Of a stretch of 64,000 bases of DNA, positions 46,465-54,216 are shown piece after piece. Both the position numbers and the translations under genes were made by a program. The stretch comes from Nostoc sp. HK-01. GTDB taxonomy: Bacteria; Cyanobacteriota; Cyanobacteriia; Cyanobacteriales; Nostocaceae. The notes beneath the pieces were generated by a model, which did no database searches, was not told the DNA's origin, and worked only from the letters and a program-made list of their open reading frames with translations. The DNA lies in contig AP018318.1 of NCBI GenBank assembly GCA_003990705.1, positions 1,429,501-1,493,500 of the forward strand. Reading direction: 5' to 3'. The number at the start of each line of letters is the position of its first letter. Position 1 is the stretch's first letter.

Positions 46465-46705
46465 AAGTTTTTAATTCAATGTATTGTATGTTAATTCGAG
46501 AATCGGTAAATGATTTATAATAATGGCTAAAAAATTTGTATTTCATCCAGAAGTAATAAAATTTGCTATATTATTAATATAATTAAGAAATTAAGTATTA
46601 TTAAAATATTTTATTGCCCTTATCAAAAAGGAAGTCCAATTATACTAGAAATAGTATAAACTGAACCGAGTAAAAAAATCCTTTTTTATATTATTTACCA
46701 CGTTT
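46465..46705. other. AT-rich gap between the GH10 and autokinase genes
   Basis: About 240 bp, mostly A/T, possibly with a separate promoter for the autokinase. No hairpin with a T-run was recognised. Confidence 0.3.
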
Positions 46706-47887
46706 TTAGCGTTTGGGAGCGTTCTCAAAAGCACGAGCGATGGCATTCCAAGCTAACTTGCGTTGCATTTGTTCATCAAGGGGTAGAGGACGCACCGAGG
46801 CTTTATCTGCTCTGGGTTGAAATTGACTTAACCAAGTATAGCGATCGCTCAATCCCCAAGTAATCACAGCAATGACGGCCTTTTCATCCAAGACAGCAGA
46901 GAGATAATCTTCATAAACTCCGGCAATGATGCGATCGCGCATTGCAATATCAACAGGTAACTTTTTATCTGTTATGTCCATTTCCGTGATCATAATTTTT
47001 AATCCTAAACTAGCTACATCCCGCAGAAATTTTCGCAGTTTCTCCGGGTTAAATTTATTATTGCCAGGTAACAAATGAGCTTGAATCCCAAGGGCATGAA
47101 TTGGAGTACCTTGAGACTTTAAACGCTCTAACAACTTTAAAACCGCAGTCCTCTTAGCTTCATCCTTAGGTGTGTCATAATCTAAACCAAAATCGTTGTA
47201 AACTAATAACGCGTTTGGATCAGACTCAGCAGCTAGACGAAACGCTAAGTCAATGTAATTGGTGCCTAAAAGTTTGAGCCAAGGAGTTGTTCGTAAACCG
47301 TCAGATCTGTTATCACTCAGATCAATAGCTTCATTAACAACATCCCAAGAATGGATTGTACCCAGGTAACGCTGAACAACAGTTTTAATATGGTTTCCTA
47401 AAAACTCTTTTGCATTTTGGCTATTAACTGTACTCTTAAACCAGGGGGGTAAAGACTCGTGCCATATTAAAGTATGTCCTCGCAAAAGCAAACCATTAGC
47501 CTTAGCAAAATTTGCCATCCAATCTGCTCCAGTAAAATCAAAACTATTTGGGCTAGGGCGTAGAGGGTGCTTGCCAACAGACCACTTTAACTCCCATTCT
47601 GGGACAAGTATTCCGCACTCGTGCTTTACATGGTTTGCCAGTTCCCTATCCAATAACAATTGAGAGTATTGAATAGCTGCTCCATAAATTAATCTTTTGG
47701 CAGCAGCAAGCTCTTTCAAAGAAAGTTTGCCAGATATAGGAAACTCTCTGCGGGGATTGTCAAGTGCTTGAATTTGGTTATTAATATTAATTGCTTTAGA
47801 AGTTGCCACAGCACCTACGCCACCTGCAAGCATCCCACAACCTAATTTAACAGCACGTCGTCTAGTCAGTAAAATGTTATTATTCAT
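46706..47887 (-). CDS. Exported GH10 endo-beta-1,4-xylanase-like glycoside hydrolase
   Basis: A 393-residue protein. The N-terminus is a probable Tat signal (TRRRAVKLGCGMLAGGVGAVA). The GH10 barrel follows with HTLIWHESLPPWF, catalytic acid/base Glu186 in WDVVNEAID, YNDFGLD, GIQAHL, and nucleophile Glu302 in MITEMDI. A late Trp of the active site is in VITWGLSDRYTW. The family retains beta-1,4 bonds in xylan or related glycans. Inside an exopolysaccharide cluster it more likely trims or releases the cell's own polymer than digests plant xylan. It starts 17 bp after the WecG-like gene, so it is in the same transcript. Confidence 0.93.
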   Translation of the reverse strand: MNNNILLTRRRAVKLGCGMLAGGVGAVATSKAININNQIQALDNPRREFPISGKLSLKELAAAKRLIYGAAIQYSQLLLDRELANHVKHECGILVPEWELKWSVGKHPLRPSPNSFDFTGADWMANFAKANGLLLRGHTLIWHESLPPWFKSTVNSQNAKEFLGNHIKTVVQRYLGTIHSWDVVNEAIDLSDNRSDGLRTTPWLKLLGTNYIDLAFRLAAESDPNALLVYNDFGLDYDTPKDEAKRTAVLKLLERLKSQGTPIHALGIQAHLLPGNNKFNPEKLRKFLRDVASLGLKIMITEMDITDKKLPVDIAMRDRIIAGVYEDYLSAVLDEKAVIAVITWGLSDRYTWLSQFQPRADKASVRPLPLDEQMQRKLAWNAIARAFENAPKR

Positions 47888-47904
47888 CGACCATTAATTC
47901 CTGA

Positions 47905-48660
47905 CTAAAATTTATCTAGTCTCAGTTTCTGCTTCACAACCAGCCAAATGAAGAGGGGATTACCAACTATATAACGCTGCCAAAGACGCTTTGGTTCTAC
48001 CATCAAGCGAAACAACCACTCTAATCCACTTTTTTGCATCCAAACTGGAGCTCTTTGTACCATACCTGCAACAAGCTCAAAGCTGACACCAATACCAATA
48101 GAAATAGGTACATTTAACTGCTGATAATTGCTATATATCCATTTTTCCTGTTTGGGAGCGCCTAGACCTACAAATAGAATATGCGGAGCAGCCTCTTTGA
48201 TCTTGCAATTTATTAGTGCAAGTTCTGCGGCATTTGATTCAAAACCATAAGGGGGACAATGAGTACCCACGATTTTCAAGTCAGGATGTCTAGCCTGAAG
48301 AATTTCTGCTACTTTCTTAGCAGCTTCAGGACGACCACCGAGCAAGAATAATCTTAGTCCTTTGGAGGCAGAAACTTCGCACAGCTTTTCAAATAAATCA
48401 GTACCATTCACCCGTCCCTTGAGTGGCTTTTGTAAAAACCGCGCTGCCCATAATAGTGGCACACCATCTGGCACTACTAGAAAAGCGTTGCTATAAATAT
48501 TTTGAAAATGAACATCTTTTTGTAATGTTAAAACATGCTGTGCATTAGGCGTTACTACATATCTAGGGGAACCGTCAGAAAGTACATAGTCTACAATTAT
48601 GTCAACCACTTCTTCAAAACTATACTTATCAATTTGTACACCAGTAATGTTAACTTTCAT
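47905..48660 (-). CDS. WecG/TagA/CpsF-family glycosyltransferase (GT26)
   Basis: A 251-residue enzyme of the family that adds N-acetylmannosamine(uronate) or similar sugars to lipid-linked intermediates. Signature blocks are YVVTPNAQHVLTLQKD, VVPDGVPLLWAARFL, RVNGTDLFEKLCE, LFLLGGRPEAAKKVAEIL and ILFVGLGAPKQEKWI. The basic C-terminus (EPKRLWQRYIVGNPLF) is the usual membrane-association segment. It starts about 33 bp after the preceding GT4 gene in the same direction. The sugar is not predictable. Confidence 0.94.
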   Translation of the reverse strand: MKVNITGVQIDKYSFEEVVDIIVDYVLSDGSPRYVVTPNAQHVLTLQKDVHFQNIYSNAFLVVPDGVPLLWAARFLQKPLKGRVNGTDLFEKLCEVSASKGLRLFLLGGRPEAAKKVAEILQARHPDLKIVGTHCPPYGFESNAAELALINCKIKEAAPHILFVGLGAPKQEKWIYSNYQQLNVPISIGIGVSFELVAGMVQRAPVWMQKSGLEWLFRLMVEPKRLWQRYIVGNPLFIWLVVKQKLRLDKF

Positions 48661-48693
48661 ATGTTTTATCTAATGCTGACTAACCTTTTTATA

Positions 48694-49779
48694 TTAAGTT
48701 CCTAAATCTACTGAAGTAGAAATTTTAGTGAATATGTGTGACAATTGACTGCAATATTCACGCACATCAAAGGGAATTACCGTTTCTCTAGCAAGCTCTC
48801 CCATAGCTCGCCTTAAATCCTCATTTTCTATTAGTGAGCGCATTGCCTGAGATAACTGTTCAATATCACCAGGAGCAACTAAAAAACCATTTTTATCAGA
48901 AATTACTAACTCAGCAATTCCCCCAACAGGAGTACTTATTACTGGCAAACCCCAAGCCATTGCTTCTAATATTGCCATTGGTAGTCCTTCATTATACGAG
49001 GGTAGTATGAATACATCAGCACTGGATAATAGCTCGTTTCTTTTTTCTGAATTTACCCAACCCAAAAAATTAATATGTTCTGTAAGATTTAGACTATCAA
49101 CTAAATTTTGACCCTGTTCTAGTTCACCATCTCCTGCTAAGAGCAACTTTGAGGATGTTTTTATAGTCTCAGGCAATTTAGCAAAAGCCCTAATTAAATC
49201 AAACGTTCCCTTTCGTTGACCAACACGTCCACAAAAAATAAGGGTTACTTTTTTGACATTAAGACGTTGTGGTATCTGCATTGGCAATTCTGTGGGGTTA
49301 GGCAAGACAAAAACTTTTTCAGAGTCTAAACCTAGATTGATCATATAAAAATCTTTCCAAGTATTAGACAAAACAATAAAACCCTTACACCAACGTAATA
49401 TAGCATTCAGCCATTTCTTTGCCCACACAGGTAAGACAGAGTAAGTTACATGAAATTCTGCTCCATGTGCATGTATTAATACAGGCTTACGGAATGGCAT
49501 AACAAGCAGACAGATAATAGCTTTCCTTAAAAGACTACCGCCATCTGAAAGATGAATGTATACAATATCTAATTGTTGAAATATCAATCTCCATAACAAA
49601 TTTACTAAAGACTTAGTGAATACTATAAGCCTATGTACAATAGACCCCTCATCATGGCTTGTAATATGCTCAATGGACACATCATTGGGAATATACTTTA
49701 GGATAAGCTTTTCAACAGTTGCTATACCTCCATTTTGCTCAAGACTAGCCCCTATCATGACAATTTTACGTTTACTCAT
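48694..49779 (-). CDS. GT4-family glycosyltransferase
   Basis: A 361-residue GT-B enzyme. The N-terminal domain has GGIATVEKLI and the acceptor-side AHGAEFH; the C-terminal donor domain has IFCGRVGQRKGTFDLIRAF, LLLAGDGE and the EX7E motif EGLPMAILE with GLPVISTPVGGIAELV. It is expected to add one sugar of the repeat unit on the cytoplasmic side of the membrane. It lies between the polymerase gene and the WecG-like gene in the minus-strand run. Base composition is AT-rich, as for the rest of the cluster core. Confidence 0.93.
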   Translation of the reverse strand: MSKRKIVMIGASLEQNGGIATVEKLILKYIPNDVSIEHITSHDEGSIVHRLIVFTKSLVNLLWRLIFQQLDIVYIHLSDGGSLLRKAIICLLVMPFRKPVLIHAHGAEFHVTYSVLPVWAKKWLNAILRWCKGFIVLSNTWKDFYMINLGLDSEKVFVLPNPTELPMQIPQRLNVKKVTLIFCGRVGQRKGTFDLIRAFAKLPETIKTSSKLLLAGDGELEQGQNLVDSLNLTEHINFLGWVNSEKRNELLSSADVFILPSYNEGLPMAILEAMAWGLPVISTPVGGIAELVISDKNGFLVAPGDIEQLSQAMRSLIENEDLRRAMGELARETVIPFDVREYCSQLSHIFTKISTSVDLGT

Positions 49780-49855
49780 TATTGATTTATTGATTTATGA
49801 TTAAGTGAGTTTGATTAAATTGCTAAATTAATTTTATTAAATTAAGACAATCAAT

Positions 49856-51100
49856 CTAATTTCTATTTAAATTTAAATCTTGAACAGGTAATAATACGGA
49901 ATAAGCTATAGATACATATAATATCCAGAAAATATCGTTTTGTAGCATTAATGCACTTTCAGTTAAGTTTGATAGAATCATATAAATGATAAATATTAAT
50001 GGCAAAAAACCCTCGGATATTTTGCTGTAGCGTAGCCAAATAAAGGACTTTGATAAAGTTTTTAAAAAACTAAGAATAAATATAATTATTCCTATAAGAC
50101 CTATATTTAGCCAAAGATCTAATATTCCATTGTGTGCATTTGGAGCTTTCCAACCCACAGAATACCAAACAGATTCTGCTGTATCAGGGGAAAACCAAAA
50201 TGCGCCATAACCATATCCTAGCCAAGGTTGCTTCCAAATCATATCTAGAACTGCTGACCATAAGTCTGTTCTCCCAGTTAAGCTTGCATCTTTACCAACC
50301 GCATTAAATAATATTTCTGAATTATTGTTAAACCAAATAACTAAGCCGCTAATTAAAGTAGCTATACCTATCATAAAAGGAATCATTACACGATACGGAA
50401 ACCGCCAAGTACGCAATATTAATAATAGGTTAATAATAATCAGTAGATTTAGAATTGCTGAAGAAGACCTCGATAGTAAAAGAAGAAGTATCGATAAAAT
50501 TAAGCCACAATAAACTAATAAATTATTCTTATTAGAACTTCGTATTAAAAATATGATTGTGCTGATAACCATCATTTTACCTAAAACATTTTTATGGTTA
50601 TATATGCCTCGCAATGCTCCTGTATGAATACCTCCCATAATCCCAAATTTAGGCAATGCCACCGCAAAGATCAAACTGAGAAATATTACTGCCCCAAACG
50701 TCCAACTTAATATAACTATTTGTTTCTTTAACGTATAGCGAGATGCTAAGTACATCCCAAATAAAGTTGTTCCTAACAGGGCAAAAGAACGGCTGATTGT
50801 TGCTGATTGATTATAAGACCATATAATTGAAGCTGTAGAAATTCCTATCAATAAAAGTATATAGCTATCTTTTTGCCAAAGATAAACTAATTTTTTCCAA
50901 CGAAGAGCTATTAGAAAAAATGTAATAAAATAAATAAATAAAAATGTTACTTTTATTAAAGTATTATCACTACCTTCATAAAATTCTACTTCTCCTTCAT
51001 TAACTCCTCCAGATACTAATACAGTTAGTGGACCTCCTGTATATAGCATTAAAGCTAAAGTGGTAAATCCATATTCTAGAAAATCCCACATTTTTTTCAT
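49856..51100 (-). CDS. O-antigen polymerase/ligase-like protein (Wzy)
   Basis: A 414-residue integral membrane protein with about eleven hydrophobic helices. A long external loop (about 245-310) contains GKDASLTGRTDLWSAVLD and PWLGYGYGAFWF, the pattern of the O-antigen ligase/polymerase superfamily (PF04932-like). In this cluster, with a flippase and a co-polymerase, it most likely polymerises the exported repeat units. It is strongly AT-rich. A ligase role cannot be excluded by sequence alone. Confidence 0.88.
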   Translation of the reverse strand: MKKMWDFLEYGFTTLALMLYTGGPLTVLVSGGVNEGEVEFYEGSDNTLIKVTFLFIYFITFFLIALRWKKLVYLWQKDSYILLLIGISTASIIWSYNQSATISRSFALLGTTLFGMYLASRYTLKKQIVILSWTFGAVIFLSLIFAVALPKFGIMGGIHTGALRGIYNHKNVLGKMMVISTIIFLIRSSNKNNLLVYCGLILSILLLLLSRSSSAILNLLIIINLLLILRTWRFPYRVMIPFMIGIATLISGLVIWFNNNSEILFNAVGKDASLTGRTDLWSAVLDMIWKQPWLGYGYGAFWFSPDTAESVWYSVGWKAPNAHNGILDLWLNIGLIGIIIFILSFLKTLSKSFIWLRYSKISEGFLPLIFIIYMILSNLTESALMLQNDIFWILYVSIAYSVLLPVQDLNLNRN

Positions 51101-51270
51101 AAGTTTAATAATAGCGAAATCTTAAATATTCTATTGGTAAAGATTTTAAACATATCAATAAAATAAATTTTATTAAGCTATAGAAGGTTAATTTTTTATT
51201 TATTGTGTAACCCAAAAAATTGATATTTACCATGTTTTAATCAAGAATTTATATCACTTTATCTATATAG

Positions 51271-52374
51271 CTAATACTCATCAAAATTAAATATCTGTCT
51301 ATATTGTGATAACGCTGCGTCTAATGAAAACTCACAACCTCTTTGCCGTAATAGTTGTCGATCTGGATTAGTTTGTATAGTATTTAGCATAGCGTCAGCT
51401 AAAGCTGTAACATCACCCACAGGTGCTAACTTTCCATACTGTCCATGTCCTAAAATTTCTGCTGGACCGCTTTCACAATCTGTAGAAACTACTGGTATAC
51501 CCGCAAGCATTGCTTCTACTAGCACATTACCAAAACCTTCAAATACAGAGGAAAGCACAAATAAGTTTGCTTGTGCCATGTAAGCGTGAGGGTTAGCTAC
51601 AAAGCCAGGGAAATCTACATATTCATTAAGTTTTAATTCCTGTACTAAAGCTATTAAGTTTGATAACTGTTTACCCTGTCCCAAAATTACTAAGCGAGCT
51701 TGATACTTCTGTCTAACTAATGCAAAGGCACGGATGAGAGTAGGAAAATCTTTCTGCGGTTCTAGTCGCCCTACACCTAATATAACAGGAAGTTGTTGAT
51801 CCATAAACCAAGGATGATTTACAGGCTCATTATATTTATCGAGTAGATTGGAAGAAAAAATTGGATTATAAATAACTTTAACTTTTTCTTGAGGTAACCT
51901 AGTAATCTTGATAACATCTTCAGCTACTCCTTGAGACACAGCTACAATTTCATCAGCCCAAGAGTACAACCAACGCACAAATAGAGGAGTTAGTCGCTGT
52001 TTAAACTGAGTTGTCATTTGTACGCTGCGAGTAATATGCGTTTGTACAGTGATAATTACCCTAGTGGATACATTAGCCAACTTTTTAGCCAACAGAGCTA
52101 TCGTATTCGGATCATCTAAAGTAGAAATTAAAACTTTAGGTTGGACATTCCTTAGATAATTCACAAGGAAAGGTAAGCTTGTTGCTAATCGTTCTTGACT
52201 GAGTTTTACTAGATTTACTTTAGGAGATACAAGAGATAAGTAATCTCCTTCGTATTTAACTAAAATGAGGTCTACTTTTAGCCCTTGTTCGGCAAAACCA
52301 GCAGCTAGATTTAGCATAGCTTTTTCTGCTCCACCGCCACCAAGGTCTCTCAAAAAAAAAGCTATATCTGTCAT
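51271..52374 (-). CDS. GT4-family glycosyltransferase
   Basis: A 367-residue GT-B enzyme. The N-terminus (MTDIAFFLRDLGGGGAEKAMLNLAAGF) is the glycine-rich acceptor-domain loop typical of family 4. The donor domain has ILGVGRLEPQKDFPTLIRAFALV, RLVILGQG and EGFGNVLVEAMLAGIPVVSTDCESGPAEIL. It resembles the GalNAc/hexose transferases of capsule clusters. It follows the flippase gene by about 40 bp; 170 bp of A/T-rich sequence separate it from the polymerase gene. The donor sugar is unknown. Confidence 0.93.
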   Translation of the reverse strand: MTDIAFFLRDLGGGGAEKAMLNLAAGFAEQGLKVDLILVKYEGDYLSLVSPKVNLVKLSQERLATSLPFLVNYLRNVQPKVLISTLDDPNTIALLAKKLANVSTRVIITVQTHITRSVQMTTQFKQRLTPLFVRWLYSWADEIVAVSQGVAEDVIKITRLPQEKVKVIYNPIFSSNLLDKYNEPVNHPWFMDQQLPVILGVGRLEPQKDFPTLIRAFALVRQKYQARLVILGQGKQLSNLIALVQELKLNEYVDFPGFVANPHAYMAQANLFVLSSVFEGFGNVLVEAMLAGIPVVSTDCESGPAEILGHGQYGKLAPVGDVTALADAMLNTIQTNPDRQLLRQRGCEFSLDAALSQYRQIFNFDEY

Positions 52375-52415
52375 TTTTTCTCCTAAATTAAAACAACTAA
52401 AGTATTGTTTAATAC

Positions 52416-53849
52416 CTATTTATAAAAAAACATTTTCTGCCAAACTACTTTTAGCCAACCAAAACTATAAGCGGCTATACAAGCAACAATAAAAATGTAA
52501 GAAGCTGTAGCAATACAAATGTCTGTTACTATATTAAATCTAAGTATTTTTAATATATAAAAAATTATTAATATCAAGATACTAATAATAATTGGACGAA
52601 CTAATATCCGTGATATTCGTAGACTAAATAAACGAGTATAGACTGCATAAATATATTGGGTTGAGGTAGCAATTTGAACTATGAGTGAAGTTATTGCTGC
52701 TCCTATCAAATGATATTTTGATATCAAGGGTACACCGATTAGTCCAGTTAATACACTAGTGCTAGCAACTTCAATAAGATTAATACGCTCAAAACCATTA
52801 GCAACCAACAAATAGCCTAATGGGCGTGTAAATGCAGTTACAACTAATCCTAAAGCAACTATGTTCATTGCCAAAGATGCTTCAGCAAAACTAGAGTTAC
52901 CATAGACTAAAGTTAGTATATCACCCCCAATAAATAATAGACCGATAATTAATGGTAATCCGGCACATTGCAACATCTCAACTACAATTTCGGCTAGGTG
53001 ACGCTGCTTTTCTTTTCCTACTAAAACAGCTTTTGACATACTAGGAAATACAGCTACTACAAGACTGTGAGCAATAATTTCAAATGGCTGTAACAATTGA
53101 ACTAAGGCCCCAAACAACCCAACTGTAACCTCGCCAGAGAATAAAGATAAAATAATTACTAGCATTCTACCTTTTAAAACAGCTACGCCTTCAATAGCTA
53201 TAAATGTTTTTGATGCTTGAAAAGTTTCCCACATAAAATTCCAATTAATATGCCATATAGGTTCTACAAATGGTTTTATGAAATACCACTGTATAAGCAT
53301 AATTAATGTTTCCGAAATAACTAGAATAGTACTTACAAAAAGTAAGTCATATTTGTTCATTAGTACCCAGATAATTATGATTAATCTCAGGATATAAACT
53401 GGAACAGTACTAATAGGGATATAGTACATTTTTTCTTGGGCTTGAAATATAGCTTCAGTAATATTAGAAAGGGAAAAAGGAATAATCATTAAACCCAAGG
53501 TGTAGCAAACATTAGATGTATCAGTACTATATGGCAAGATAAAAACAGTGAATACTAATGCTACGTAACCTATAATGCTAAAAATAAACTGTAATAAAGT
53601 TCCATTTACTAAATATTCTGGTATTTTATGTGGATTACATGAGATTTCCCTCGTGAATAAAGTCTTAAACCCCTGAGAAGTTAGGGTCATAAAAAGAAAA
53701 TAGTATGTAAAAGCAAGTGTATATTGACCTAAATTAAATGTTCCTAAGAAGCGCCCAATAGAAGCTACTAATATAAATGTTGTAATACTTTGAGCTAATC
53801 TGTTGATTAATATTGCTAAAGAATTACCTATGATTTTACGTTTTTCCAT
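52416..53849 (-). CDS. Oligosaccharide flippase (Wzx-like)
   Basis: A 477-residue membrane protein with about twelve to fourteen helices and the MOP-superfamily start NSLAILINRLAQSITTFILVASIGRFLGTFNLGQYTLAFTYYF-like pattern (RFLG...GQYTLA). It should flip undecaprenyl-diphosphate-linked repeat units across the plasma membrane. It is AT-rich and contains no HIP1 site. It heads the glycosyltransferase/polymerase block, separated by 367 bp from the NRPS-like gene. Confidence 0.92.
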   Translation of the reverse strand: MEKRKIIGNSLAILINRLAQSITTFILVASIGRFLGTFNLGQYTLAFTYYFLFMTLTSQGFKTLFTREISCNPHKIPEYLVNGTLLQFIFSIIGYVALVFTVFILPYSTDTSNVCYTLGLMIIPFSLSNITEAIFQAQEKMYYIPISTVPVYILRLIIIIWVLMNKYDLLFVSTILVISETLIMLIQWYFIKPFVEPIWHINWNFMWETFQASKTFIAIEGVAVLKGRMLVIILSLFSGEVTVGLFGALVQLLQPFEIIAHSLVVAVFPSMSKAVLVGKEKQRHLAEIVVEMLQCAGLPLIIGLLFIGGDILTLVYGNSSFAEASLAMNIVALGLVVTAFTRPLGYLLVANGFERINLIEVASTSVLTGLIGVPLISKYHLIGAAITSLIVQIATSTQYIYAVYTRLFSLRISRILVRPIIISILILIIFYILKILRFNIVTDICIATASYIFIVACIAAYSFGWLKVVWQKMFFYK

Positions 53850-54216
53850 TAGTTTTCTTTTTTGCTATGGCACTAGTATTTGTTTTCTAAAAAACTTTGC
53901 ATTTGGAGTTATTATGAAATCTCAAATACTCTGTTTTGGATCAATTATTTAAACTGGTTACTTTTGAAGTATATATTTAAATTTGTTATTTCTCTATTGT
54001 GAAAAGTCTTTGATTTCTATTTTTTGCTAGGCTATCGTCTTGTTAGCATAGACTAACGAAGCCAATAAATTTTAAGCAAGCTATGTAAAAGAGGAATTTA
54101 ACTAAGAGATAGGGAAGTCAGCACTTCTTTATATTATACTGAAATCAAGTTGAGTTCTCTTTTAATAAAGCCTACTTAGAACTTATTTTATAAAAAATTG
54201 TTCATTATTTTATCAC
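53850..54216. promoter_or_regulatory. Gap inside the polysaccharide cluster, possible internal promoter
   Basis: About 367 A/T-rich bp between the NRPS-like gene and the flippase gene, which are on the same strand. The size suggests a separate promoter for the flippase-to-autokinase block. No gene, strong hairpin or repeat was recognised. Confidence 0.35.
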
